DNA of 64,000 nt from Oscillospiraceae bacterium (lineage in GTDB: Bacteria; Bacillota; Clostridia; Oscillospirales; CAG-382). The position numbers and the translations under genes were made by a program. Location of the stretch: the NCBI GenBank assembly GCA_015064955.1, contig SVRD01000007.1, positions 1 through 64,000 on the forward strand, in the 5' to 3' direction. A model generated the notes under the pieces. That model was not told the DNA's origin and did not search any database. It saw only the letters and a list, made by a program, of their open reading frames with translations. Shown here one piece after another: positions 42,302-50,752 of the stretch. Positions within the stretch are counted from its first letter, which is position 1. Each line of letters opens with the position of its first letter.

Positions 42302-45160
42302 TCAGGGAACAGTCGGGTCGGCAGGTTGGTTCGGATCTGTCGGCTCAGTCGGTTCGGTGGGTTCGGTGGGTTGGTTGGGGTCCTCGGGATCGGTCGGAAC
42401 AGTCGGGTTGTTCGGATCGTTCGGATCGTTCGGATCGTTCGGGACAGTGGGGGTATAGATCATATGCTCGAGGCATATACGGTTTGCGGGCTTTTCGGAA
42501 TCGGAAACACCGAAGTTGATATCCTCGGGAAACATATTCTGGAAGAAGGGCACGTTCATACTCGTCGGATAAATATATCCTGCGGGAACTTCCATATAAG
42601 TATACTGCGCGTCCTTGACGTTAACCTTGCCGTGAAGCGCACGGTCGTCGAGCGTGAGCTTGCGCAAGCCGACGCTGATAAGGTTTGCCTGAGGGCAGGT
42701 ACAGCCGTCAATACATATCGCGCCGGTGACCTTATCCCATTGAACCATAACGTGACTGTCGCAGTATTCGGTGGGAACTTCGGATTTTTCAAACATACCG
42801 GTTGCGATACAGCTCATACCGCCCTGCATATGATAAAGGTCGTTGCGGCAGGCGTCGGTGGGAAGCTTGCCCGAAACGGTGCAGTATTCGACTCCGTCGA
42901 CTATCGTATCGGGCACGGTGAACTGCTTTTCGTAAGAAATGCCGTTTTCCTCGTAATATTTATAAATTTCGTTGAAAACGCTGTTCCAAAGCGATGCGGC
43001 GGGGTTGCCCGATGCGGTAATGACGTTGTTGAGGTCGTGTCCGTACCAGCAGCACGCCACGAAATCGGGGGTATAACCCGCGAAATAAACGTCCTTTTTG
43101 TCGTTGGTAGTACCGGTTTTGCCGGCTACCTCGAGGCCGTAGTTTTTCCAGAAGGTAACTCGCGACGCCGCGGTACCGTAGGGACCCGAAACAACGTGAG
43201 TTAAAAGCTCGGTCAATATTGCGGCAGTGGATTCGCGGTATTTTACCTCGTGCTGCTCGCGGTTGTCGAGAATAACCTTGCCGGTGCTGTCGCGCACCAC
43301 CGAATAGGTTCTCGCCTTTGAGGTGATGCCGTTGTTTGCGAGCGTTGCATATGCTTGAGTGTGCTCGCGTACGCTTACGCCGTAGGTAAGGCCGCCGAGC
43401 GCCATCGGTGCGGTGTTTATATCCGAAAGCACCGTTCCGTTGGAGAGGGTTTTGGAATCTATAAGCGAGGTATATCCGTAATCCTTGAAGTTGCGGTATA
43501 CGTTGTCGGCACCCATTTCCTCGCAGAGTCTGACAACGATGGTGTTGAGCGATGCCTGAATAGCGTAGTCGACCGAAACGATACCTAAGTAGCGGTTATT
43601 TGAGTTCTTCGGCCAATAATTACCGGTTTCCTCGTAGTAAACGGGAGGCACGTCGTCCATCGGTGTGTTGACCGAAATATGTCCGCTGTCGAGCGCATAG
43701 GCATAGATCGACAATGGCTTTATCGAAGAACCGCACTGACGGTAGGATTTTGTCGCACGGTTAAGACCGCGGCTTTCTCTCTTTTCGCCGAGACCGCCTA
43801 CGATAGCAAGAAGATTGCCGGTTTCGGGGTCCATTATCGTTATCGCCGACTGCGCCTGCATACCGCTGGTTTTCGGCCAATAGCTGCTGTCGGTAAATAC
43901 CTTTTCGGCACATTCCTGAATAACGGGATCGAGGCAGGTGACTATCTGAAGACCACCCGAGAAGAGCACCTGAGATGCGGTGACCTTGTCGTATCCGTAT
44001 TCCTCCATAAGATCGGCAATAACGTCGTCCATTACCGCGTCGATGTAATAGGAGTGGATTTTGGTGGCGCTCGATTCGCTGTCACCGCTTGCCAGAGTCA
44101 AGGGCGCGTCGTACGCTTCGTTGAATTCCTCTTGCGATATCATTTCCTGCTCGAGCATCAGCTTGAGAACAAGGTTGCGTCTTGTGAGGTTGTTTTTTGG
44201 GTTGGAAATCGGATCGTAGTGAGTCGGCCACTTACCGATCGATGCGATAGAAGCGCATTCGGCAAGGGTCAGATCCTGAAGCTCTTTTCCGAAATAGGTT
44301 TCTGCGGCAACGCGCACACCGTAGGAATTGTGGGACAGGAATATCGTGTTGAGATACATTTCGAGTATCTCTTCCTTTGTATACTTCTTTTCCACTGCCA
44401 ACGCTCTGAATATCTCGGCAACCTTACGCTGTATCGTAGCTTGGTTTTCGCCGGTAACGTTCTTTATGAGCTGCTGGGTTATCGTCGAGCCGCCGCCGTA
44501 GCTTGAGCTTGTCGGAATAAAGAAGTTGTAAACAGCCGATGCGGTTCTCGTCATATCGACGCCGTCGTGCTCGAAGAATCTCATATCCTCGACCGCGATA
44601 TAAGCGTCAATCAGGTTTTGAGGAATGTCGGCATAGTTCGCCCAAAGACGGTTTTCACTGCTGACGAGGGTGTCCTCCTCGAGCAGTATTTCGTTGCCGT
44701 CCTTATCGACGTAATACATCGTTGTCGAAAGCGCAGAGTCGAATTTTAAATTGTCGAGTCCCGAATAATTCGAAATATCCTCGTCGTTTATAAGATCTTG
44801 CACGTAGATCAAAAAGGCAACCGCAACGACCGAGCCGGTGATTATACCGACAAGAAGCACAGTGAGAATAATATTCAAAAGATAGGTGAGTATTTTGCGA
44901 AAAACAAACAGCGAGCCCTTTGCGGTGGCCTTTGCGGCGCGGGCTGTTTTTGTTCCGTTGTCCTTGGATTCGGGTTGTTCTTCTTTTTTGCCCTTATCGT
45001 CGTTGCTTTCGACCATATCGAATTGTCTCGTGCTTTTGGCATCGCTCTGAGGCTCGTTTGCCGTTTCGTTTACCGTTTCGTTTACCGGATCGAAATCACG
45101 TGTTGCACCCCCGTCCTGATTGGATTCGGGCTGAGGAGCGGGAGTTTTGTTGTCCTGCAT
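42302..45160 (-). CDS. class A penicillin-binding protein (PBP1A-like)
   Basis: This bifunctional enzyme polymerises and cross-links peptidoglycan. The 952 residues hold a charged cytoplasmic tail (1-83), one membrane helix (about 88-120), a GT51 transglycosylase domain with EDMRFFEHDG (catalytic Glu191) and GGSTITQQLIKN, and a transpeptidase with GSSIKP (Ser478), SLN and KTGTT. After the transpeptidase comes a Cys-containing region and a C-terminal tail of DPN/EPT/DPT repeats encoded by short tandem DNA repeats. It lies 43 nt after dnaE behind AAAGGAGA, so it may be co-transcribed. Part of the gene is duplicated at 41.1 kb. Confidence 0.95.
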   Translation of the reverse strand: MQDNKTPAPQPESNQDGGATRDFDPVNETVNETANEPQSDAKSTRQFDMVESNDDKGKKEEQPESKDNGTKTARAAKATAKGSLFVFRKILTYLLNIILTVLLVGIITGSVVAVAFLIYVQDLINDEDISNYSGLDNLKFDSALSTTMYYVDKDGNEILLEEDTLVSSENRLWANYADIPQNLIDAYIAVEDMRFFEHDGVDMTRTASAVYNFFIPTSSSYGGGSTITQQLIKNVTGENQATIQRKVAEIFRALAVEKKYTKEEILEMYLNTIFLSHNSYGVRVAAETYFGKELQDLTLAECASIASIGKWPTHYDPISNPKNNLTRRNLVLKLMLEQEMISQEEFNEAYDAPLTLASGDSESSATKIHSYYIDAVMDDVIADLMEEYGYDKVTASQVLFSGGLQIVTCLDPVIQECAEKVFTDSSYWPKTSGMQAQSAITIMDPETGNLLAIVGGLGEKRESRGLNRATKSYRQCGSSIKPLSIYAYALDSGHISVNTPMDDVPPVYYEETGNYWPKNSNNRYLGIVSVDYAIQASLNTIVVRLCEEMGADNVYRNFKDYGYTSLIDSKTLSNGTVLSDINTAPMALGGLTYGVSVREHTQAYATLANNGITSKARTYSVVRDSTGKVILDNREQHEVKYRESTAAILTELLTHVVSGPYGTAASRVTFWKNYGLEVAGKTGTTNDKKDVYFAGYTPDFVACCWYGHDLNNVITASGNPAASLWNSVFNEIYKYYEENGISYEKQFTVPDTIVDGVEYCTVSGKLPTDACRNDLYHMQGGMSCIATGMFEKSEVPTEYCDSHVMVQWDKVTGAICIDGCTCPQANLISVGLRKLTLDDRALHGKVNVKDAQYTYMEVPAGYIYPTSMNVPFFQNMFPEDINFGVSDSEKPANRICLEHMIYTPTVPNDPNDPNDPNNPTVPTDPEDPNQPTEPTEPTEPTDPNQPADPTVP
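42410..42445. repeat. 9-bp tandem repeat in the PBP tail
   Basis: GTTCGGATC occurs three times plus a variant, each encoding one DPN step on the minus strand. Similar degenerate repeats (EPT, DPN) fill 42302-42410. All units are multiples of 3 bp. Confidence 0.8.
42706..42770. repeat. source copy of the 65-bp PBP relic
   Basis: Direct-repeat partner of 41092-41156, three differences. It encodes EYCDSHVMVQWDKVTGAICI within the PBP. Confidence 0.92.
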
Positions 45161-45203
45161 ATTTTATCTCCTTTCGGTAGGAAATGAAGCTTTTTTGTTT
45201 GCG

Positions 45204-48200
45204 CTATTTTACCGCGACGTTGCTTTCGCCCATGATTTCGCGGAGCTGTAAAAGCAAGCGCTCGCTTATTTCGGTTGATCTGCCCTTTGCGGCGGCAAGC
45301 CGTTTTTCTTCCTCGAAATAGACCAGTATACGCGAATCACCCGGATATTTCGAGGCCAGCGCGACTGCGTCATCGAGCCGCGCGCGGTTCTTTTCCGTCA
45401 CCTTTAAATAAAGCGACTGCGGCTTCGGTTCATTTGTCTTTTGATTTTCGCCGCTTGGTGCTCGGCTTGCGTTTGCAGAGACGTTTTGCCGCCTTTTATA
45501 ACCGTTTTCGGATTTTTGGCTCGTTTCCTTCAGAGCGTCCTCGGGGGTGGTGACGGTGCGAAGCAGTACAACAACCGATTCGCCGTCCTCCTCGCCGTAG
45601 GTTTCCTTTAGTTCGGCATTACCGCCGAAAACGAGCACGCTTCCCTCGGAAAGCAGTCCCTGACATTCGGTGTAAAGGGTGGGGAAGGCGATAAGCTCCG
45701 CCTCGCCCGATTCGTCCTCTGCGGTCACGAATGCCATTATATCATTCTTTTTTGTAACCTTCGAGCGTTTTTTTGTTACAAGAGCGATAATTTTTATATT
45801 ATCCTTCTTTTTTATCTCGCCGTTTTCGAGTGCGGTTCTCAGCTTTTCTATACTGAACGCATTGATCTTTTCGGCGATATTGCGGTATCCGTCGAGCGGG
45901 TGGCCCGAAAAATACAACCCCGTCATTTCCTTTTCGCCCTTCAGCATATCTGCTTTGGAAAGCTCGGGAAGGTTTGATTTCGGGAACTCGAAAACCGATT
46001 CCGAAAAACCGCTGTCGCCTCCGAAAAGGCTCATTTGTCCTTCGGAGTTGCGGTTTTTGTCCTTGTTTACCGTATCGAGTGCCTGCGGCAGTCCCGAAAG
46101 CATACGGCTTCTCGGGATACCGAAGCAATCGAGCGCGCCTGCGGTTATCAGCGATTCAAAGGTTCGTACGCTCCCGTACGATGCACAGCGTGTCAGAAAA
46201 TCCTCGATGCTTGAGAATTTCTTTCGCATACGCTCGTTGATTATCTTGTCTGCGAAAAGCTGGCCGACGTTTTTTATCGCCGCGAGCCCGAATCGCAGAT
46301 TGTTCTTTTCGACCGAAAAGCTTCCGTAGCTGTCGTTGATATCGGGCGGCAGTATCTGTATACCCATACGCTCGCAGTCGTTGATATATTCGCCGACCTT
46401 TTCGTTATATCCCATAACCGTATTGAGAAGCGAGCACATATATTCGCGAGGATAATGGCATTTGAGATAAGCGGTGCGGTAGGCTATCACCGCGTATGCG
46501 GCGGCGTGGCTTTTGTTGAAGGCGTATTTCGCAAACTCGCTCATCTTCTCGAAAACAGATTCGGCAACGCTTTCGGGAATCCCCTTTTCTTTTGCGCCCG
46601 CAAGGAAAATACCCTTTTCCTTTTGCATTACCTCGGGCTTTTTCTTTGCCATTGCGCGCCGTACTATATCGGCTCTGCCATAGGAATATCCCGCCATTGT
46701 ACGACAGACCTGCATAACCTGCTCCTGATACAAAAGCACGCCGCAGGTGGAGGAAAGGATATCCTTTAAGCAGGGGTGGTCGTATTCGATTTTTTCTGTG
46801 TTTGCTCGGTTTTTCAAAAATGTGTCTATCGAGAGCGCAGGCCCGGGGCGGTAAAGCGAAATTACCGAGATGATATCCTCGAGATTGCGCGGCTTCAGCT
46901 TTGAAAGCAGATTCCGCATTCCCTCGCTTTCGAGCTGGAAAATACCGGTTGCGTGGCCCTCGGAGAGCATTTTATAGGTTTCTTCGTCGTCCAAATCAAG
47001 CTTTTCTGCCGAAAAATCGGGAATCTGCTTTTGTATTTGCTGTTCTGTTCCCCTGATTATCGAAAGAAATCTCAGTCCGAGAAAGTCCATTTTCAATAAT
47101 CCTAAGTCGGCAACCGTGTTCATCGGAAACTGTGTGACGACCGTGCTTTCGTTTACGGCAAGGGGAAGATAGTTTATAAGCGGTTCGTCGGTGATGACGA
47201 CACCCGAGGCGTGCGTGCTTGTGTTGCGCGGTCTGCCCTCGAGCTTCATCGCGTAGTCAATAAGCTTTTTTGCCGTCGGGTCGGATTCCGCTCTGCTCTT
47301 GAGCTCGGGATTCTCCTTGAGCGCCGATTCAAGAGTAACGTCGAAATACCGCGGTATCATTTTTGCGATCTCGTCGACTGCCGAATAGCTCATACCCAAG
47401 GCTCTGCCCGCATCGCGCACTGCCTGACGTGCGGCAAGCTTACCGAACGTGATGATCTGCGCAACGTGCGCTCTGCCGTATTTCGATGCGACGTATTCGA
47501 TGACCTCGCCTCTGCGCTCGTCGCTGAAGTCGATATCAATATCGGGCATACTTACGCGCTCGGGGTTCAAAAACCGCTCGAACAGCAGATGAAATCTTAT
47601 CGGGTCGACCTGTGTGATTCCCAAAGAATAGGTACAAAGGCTTCCGACCGCACTGCCTCTGCCCGAGCCGACGGGGATACCGTTGCGGCGGGCATAATTC
47701 ACGAAATCCCAGACGATAAGCATATAATCGTCGAATCCCATACTGTGAATGATGCCGAGCTCGTGCTCGATTCTTTCGGTGTATTCCGAAAAATCCGCGG
47801 ACAAAAGATTGTTGGCTTTGAGCTTTTCAAGTCCGTCGTAGCACAGCTTGCGGAGATATTGCTCGGAGTTGTAGGGAACAGGCGGACGGAACGCGGGCAG
47901 GTGCATATTCTCGAAATCGAAGCTAAAATTGCACATTTCCGCGATTTTTACAGTGTTTTCCACCGCCTCAGGCAGATCGTAGAACAACGCGCCCATTTCA
48001 GAGGCGGATTTTATATAGTGCTCGCTGCCCTGCATACCGAAACCGACGTCGTCGACGGTGTTGCCGGTGGAGATAGCTGATAAAAGCTTTTGGACCGACG
48101 CGTCCTCACGTGTGGTGTAGTGTGCGTCGTTGGTAGCGGCGAGCGGTATCCCAAGCTCACGCGAGAAGCGGACAAGCGCGCGGTTGACCTCTTCCTGACC

Positions 48201-48740
48201 CTCGATCCCGTGGCGCTGAAGCTCGAGATAAAAGTTATTTCTGCCGAAAATACGGTCGAAAATTATTATACGTTCTCTTGCAAGCGACATATCGTTTGCA
48301 AGTATCGCTTTCGGAATACTGCCCGAAATACAGCCTGAAAGAGCAACAATGCCCTCGGAATATTTTGTGAGAGTTTCGATATCGGTTCTCGGCTTGGAAT
48401 AAAAGCCGACAGTGAATGCCTTTGATACTATCGCGACGAGGTTTTTATAACCGACGTCATTTTTTGCAAGGAGCACAAGATGCGAATAATCGGAGTCCAA
48501 AAGTCTGTCCTTTTGCTCCATCGAGCGCGGCGCAACGTACACCTCACAGCCGATGATCGGCTTTACACCCTTTTCGGTGCAGGCTCTGAAGAATTCGACT
48601 GCGCCGTACATAACGCCGTGGTCGGTTATGGCGACAGCATTCATACCTCCGTTCAACACCGCATCGGGTATCGAGGCAATTCTGCATTCGCCGTCGAGCA
48701 GGCTGTATTCGGTGTGAAGATGAAGATGAACGAAGCCCAT
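45204..48740 (-). CDS. dnaE: DNA polymerase III alpha subunit
   Basis: DnaE is a replicative polymerase subunit. The 1178 residues hold an N-terminal PHP domain (HLHLHTEYSLLDG, ITDHGVMYGAVEF), a family C polymerase core with the catalytic acidic motif PDIDIDFSDERR, a helix-hairpin-helix region, and an OB-fold (about 985-1080; IIALVTKKRSKVTKKNDIMAFV). There is no exonuclease insertion, so it is DnaE and not PolC. The start at 48740 follows AAAGGA. The same start region occurs again at 48958-49052, so the gene's 5' end is duplicated. Confidence 0.97.
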   Translation of the reverse strand: MGFVHLHLHTEYSLLDGECRIASIPDAVLNGGMNAVAITDHGVMYGAVEFFRACTEKGVKPIIGCEVYVAPRSMEQKDRLLDSDYSHLVLLAKNDVGYKNLVAIVSKAFTVGFYSKPRTDIETLTKYSEGIVALSGCISGSIPKAILANDMSLARERIIIFDRIFGRNNFYLELQRHGIEGQEEVNRALVRFSRELGIPLAATNDAHYTTREDASVQKLLSAISTGNTVDDVGFGMQGSEHYIKSASEMGALFYDLPEAVENTVKIAEMCNFSFDFENMHLPAFRPPVPYNSEQYLRKLCYDGLEKLKANNLLSADFSEYTERIEHELGIIHSMGFDDYMLIVWDFVNYARRNGIPVGSGRGSAVGSLCTYSLGITQVDPIRFHLLFERFLNPERVSMPDIDIDFSDERRGEVIEYVASKYGRAHVAQIITFGKLAARQAVRDAGRALGMSYSAVDEIAKMIPRYFDVTLESALKENPELKSRAESDPTAKKLIDYAMKLEGRPRNTSTHASGVVITDEPLINYLPLAVNESTVVTQFPMNTVADLGLLKMDFLGLRFLSIIRGTEQQIQKQIPDFSAEKLDLDDEETYKMLSEGHATGIFQLESEGMRNLLSKLKPRNLEDIISVISLYRPGPALSIDTFLKNRANTEKIEYDHPCLKDILSSTCGVLLYQEQVMQVCRTMAGYSYGRADIVRRAMAKKKPEVMQKEKGIFLAGAKEKGIPESVAESVFEKMSEFAKYAFNKSHAAAYAVIAYRTAYLKCHYPREYMCSLLNTVMGYNEKVGEYINDCERMGIQILPPDINDSYGSFSVEKNNLRFGLAAIKNVGQLFADKIINERMRKKFSSIEDFLTRCASYGSVRTFESLITAGALDCFGIPRSRMLSGLPQALDTVNKDKNRNSEGQMSLFGGDSGFSESVFEFPKSNLPELSKADMLKGEKEMTGLYFSGHPLDGYRNIAEKINAFSIEKLRTALENGEIKKKDNIKIIALVTKKRSKVTKKNDIMAFVTAEDESGEAELIAFPTLYTECQGLLSEGSVLVFGGNAELKETYGEEDGESVVVLLRTVTTPEDALKETSQKSENGYKRRQNVSANASRAPSGENQKTNEPKPQSLYLKVTEKNRARLDDAVALASKYPGDSRILVYFEEEKRLAAAKGRSTEISERLLLQLREIMGESNVAVK

Positions 48741-48778
48741 TTTGTGTCCTTTAGATATTTGATGAGTGAAATACGATA
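48684..48778. repeat. 95-bp direct repeat, copy at the functional dnaE start
   Basis: It contains the ribosome site and first 19 codons of dnaE. It matches 48958-49052 with two differences, both in the untranslated leader. Confidence 0.95.
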
Positions 48779-48785
48779 AGAATTA

Positions 48786-48820
48786 TATATTTTTCAAGGA
48801 CATGTACCTTGAAAAATATA
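48786..48820. repeat. 14-bp perfect inverted repeat
   Basis: TATATTTTTCAAGG-ACATGTA-CCTTGAAAAATATA. On the minus strand a TATAAT overlaps its end about 60 nt upstream of dnaE, so it may act as an operator or hairpin in the dnaE leader. Confidence 0.85.
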
Positions 48821-48825
48821 CCTAT

Positions 48826-48893
48826 GATGAACGAGTGCACGGACAAGAAGCAGTAGGCTTCGCGCACGTGCACTGCGCGAGCGAACGTTCATC
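48826..48893. repeat. nested inverted repeat
   Basis: GATGAACG, GTGCACG and GAAGC on the left pair in order with GCTTC, CGTGCAC and CGTTCATC on the right, giving a long interrupted stem-loop. Confidence 0.75.
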
Positions 48894-49014
48894 TCAACTC
48901 TTCGCCGCGCGATGTTCGATGAAAAACGGGTTTTTCATCGGGAGCGAAGCGACATTGGCATTCGCCGTCGAGCAGGCTGTATTCGGTGTGAAGATGAAGA
49001 TGAACGAAGCCCAT
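48889..49014 (-). pseudogene. aborted second copy of the dnaE start
   Basis: The upstream repeat copy keeps the AAAGGA site, the ATG and the first 19 dnaE codons (to DGEC), then runs into the hairpin-rich insert and stops after 41 codons. If translated, it would make a short peptide ahead of the true dnaE start. I read it as the original dnaE start, cut off by the insertion. Confidence 0.8.
48917..48940. repeat. 11-bp perfect inverted repeat
   Basis: CGATGAAAAAC-GG-GTTTTTCATCG inside the 179-bp insert. Confidence 0.85.
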
Positions 49015-49052
49015 TTTGTGTCCTTTAGATATTTAATAAGTGAAATACGATA
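48958..49052. repeat. 95-bp direct repeat, copy next to whiA
   Basis: Partner of 48684-48778. The ATG in this copy lies 44 nt after the whiA stop, the spacing expected for the ancestral whiA-dnaE junction. Confidence 0.95.
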
Positions 49053-49058
49053 CGTTAT

Positions 49059-49739
49059 TTATGAATTTTCAAGCATTTCGGCGATCTCAACCAACTTTTT
49101 AAAACGGTGGTTAAGACCGGATTTGCTGACCGGCTCGCGCAGCAGTCCGAGAAGCTGGGTAAGGCTCATATCGGGGTTGGCAAGTCTCAATTCGGCACAT
49201 TCGCGCAGCTCCGCGGGGAGATTGTGCATCGCGCCGTGCTTTTGAATTATTTTTATCGCCTCGTTTTGCTCTGCGGCAGCACGTGCGATTCTGTCAAGAT
49301 TGGCGGTTTCGGCGTTGCAGAGACGGTTGGTGCTGTTGCGCACGTCGCTCATAACCTTTTCGCTGATTATATCGAGCGCCGCCTTGGTCGCGCCGATATA
49401 AGAAAGCAGATCCTCGATGCTTTCGCTCGCCTTGTAATACAAAACCGGCTTGCCCTTTCTGATGCTTCTTTTCGGAGGCAATCCGATCGATTCGAGAATG
49501 GCTTCGAGTGTTTTTGCGTCATTCTCGTCGTTCATAACGAAGGAAAGCATAAAGTTGCGGCCGGGCGATGAGATATTTCCGAAGTGCAGAAACGCTCCGC
49601 GGAGATAATAGCCTCCGTCCTTGCTGCATTTTTCCTCGAGTGGCAGAAGCTCGTATCCGCTGCTCCAAGCCGATTTACAGCAATCCTTTTTCGGAATCGT
49701 TTCGATGAGCTGGTCTTTTACGGTGGAATTGAATGACAT
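49059..49739 (-). CDS. whiA: WhiA-like regulator lacking the first LAGLIDADG repeat
   Basis: WhiA is a DNA-binding protein linked to cell division and, in Streptomyces, sporulation. This copy is 226 residues against about 315 in Bacillus. The N-terminus (MSFNSTVKDQL, KDCC) and everything from YYLRGAFLHFG onward, including DVRNSTNRLCNAETANLDR and the C-terminal HTH (SKSGLNHRFKKLVEIAE), are conserved, but about 85 residues in between, the first half of the homing-endonuclease-like domain, are reduced to about 25. It overlaps murB by one nucleotide. The HTH should still bind DNA. Confidence 0.88.
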   Translation of the reverse strand: MSFNSTVKDQLIETIPKKDCCKSAWSSGYELLPLEEKCSKDGGYYLRGAFLHFGNISSPGRNFMLSFVMNDENDAKTLEAILESIGLPPKRSIRKGKPVLYYKASESIEDLLSYIGATKAALDIISEKVMSDVRNSTNRLCNAETANLDRIARAAAEQNEAIKIIQKHGAMHNLPAELRECAELRLANPDMSLTQLLGLLREPVSKSGLNHRFKKLVEIAEMLENS

Positions 49740-50602
49740 TATAAAATTATCCTTATTTCAGGTTCGAGCCTTACGCCCGTTTTTTCAAAAACAGTGTCCG
49801 AAACGAGATTCAGCAATTCGATCACGTCGTCCGCGCTCGCGTTGCTGCGGTTGATAATAAAGCCCGCATGCTTTTCCGAAACCTGCGCACCGCCGACAGT
49901 CAATCCCTTCAATCCGCATTGTTCGATCAATGCGCCCGCATAGTGTCCGACAGGGCGCTTGAATGCGCTTCCGCAGCTGGGGTATTCGAGCGGCTGGCTT
50001 GCCTTGCGCTTCGCCATAAGCTCATCCATTCTCGCACGGATATCCTCCTTGTTGCCGACAGAGCACTCGAACTCTGCGGACAGGAGAATCAGAGATCTGT
50101 CCGCCATAACGCTGTGACGGTATGCAAAATCCATTTCGTTTGCGTTAAGAACGATTATATCGCCGTTTTCGTCGATAAATTCACCGCGAACGAACACCTG
50201 AGAAAGCTCTCCGCCGTATGCGCCTGCGTTCATATAAACGCCGCCGCCGACAGTACCGGGGATACCGTAGCAGAATTCAAGACCGGTAAGCGAGCTGTCG
50301 CAAGCCGCTCTCGCGAGAGTCGAAAGCGTTTCACCGCAGAATGCTTTTAAACGATTTCCGTTTACCTCAACACCGCGCATACCCGAGGTGATGATAACTG
50401 CGCCGTCAAAACCGCTTTCGGAAAAGAGGAGATTCGAGCAGTTGCCGACAACGATGTATCTTTCGCCGCTTTTTTTGAATTCGGCGACTGCCGAAACAAG
50501 CTCCTCCTTGGTTTTGGGAAGCAATATGTATTTTGCCCTGCCGCCCGCTTTCATCGAGCAATATGGGGCAAGGGATTCGTTTTCAAAACAGGTGATATTC
50601 AT
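49739..50602 (-). CDS. murB: UDP-N-acetylenolpyruvoylglucosamine reductase
   Basis: MurB reduces UDP-GlcNAc-enolpyruvate to UDP-MurNAc with NADPH and FAD in peptidoglycan synthesis. The FAD-binding segments YIVVGNCSNLLFSE and GIPGTVGGGVYMNAGAYG and the C-terminal substrate segment SCGSAFKRPVGHYAGALIEQ with GGAQVSEKHAGFIIN identify a type II MurB of normal length (287 residues). I prefer the ATG at 50602 to the GTG three codons upstream; both have weak ribosome sites. A good promoter lies 35 nt upstream. murB-whiA is a common Bacillota neighbourhood. Confidence 0.95.
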   Translation of the reverse strand: MNITCFENESLAPYCSMKAGGRAKYILLPKTKEELVSAVAEFKKSGERYIVVGNCSNLLFSESGFDGAVIITSGMRGVEVNGNRLKAFCGETLSTLARAACDSSLTGLEFCYGIPGTVGGGVYMNAGAYGGELSQVFVRGEFIDENGDIIVLNANEMDFAYRHSVMADRSLILLSAEFECSVGNKEDIRARMDELMAKRKASQPLEYPSCGSAFKRPVGHYAGALIEQCGLKGLTVGGAQVSEKHAGFIINRSNASADDVIELLNLVSDTVFEKTGVRLEPEIRIIL

Positions 50603-50636
50603 ATCTGTCACTCGCTTATATAATTACTCACCTTAT

Positions 50637-50665
50637 ATTATACTACATATCATCTTAAATTACAA
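50637..50665 (-). promoter_or_regulatory. promoter of murB-whiA
   Basis: TTGTAA, 17 nt, TATAAT on the minus strand. Confidence 0.65.
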
Positions 50666-50693
50666 TAAAAAGTAATAAAATTTTTCAAACGTA

Positions 50694-50722
50694 TTGACCT
50701 TTGCTGATTATTTTGATAAAAT
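50694..50722 (+). promoter_or_regulatory. promoter of the dockerin-like gene at 50.7 kb
   Basis: TTGACC, 17 nt, TAAAAT on the plus strand, ending 30 nt before the ATG. Confidence 0.65.
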
Positions 50723-50752
50723 TAACGCAGTATATTCAGAAGGGAATTGTGT

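Larger units (their letters stand above)
48779..48957. other. 179-bp hairpin-rich insert between the dnaE repeats
   Basis: This stretch is framed exactly by the two 95-bp repeats and has three separate inverted repeats: a 14-bp perfect stem (48786-48820), a nested multi-part stem (48826-48893) and an 11-bp perfect stem (48917-48940). It encodes no protein. It could be a small palindromic (REP/MITE-like) element or a regulatory leader. Confidence 0.75.

Noticed and set aside
48779-48957. Full insertion sequence upstream of dnaE
   Set aside because: No transposase and the stretch is only 179 bp; at most a non-autonomous palindromic element.
48766-49245. 159-residue plus-strand ORF across the dnaE repeats
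   Set aside because: It crosses two direct repeats and the hairpin element and continues antisense to whiA; this is chance reading of repeated DNA.
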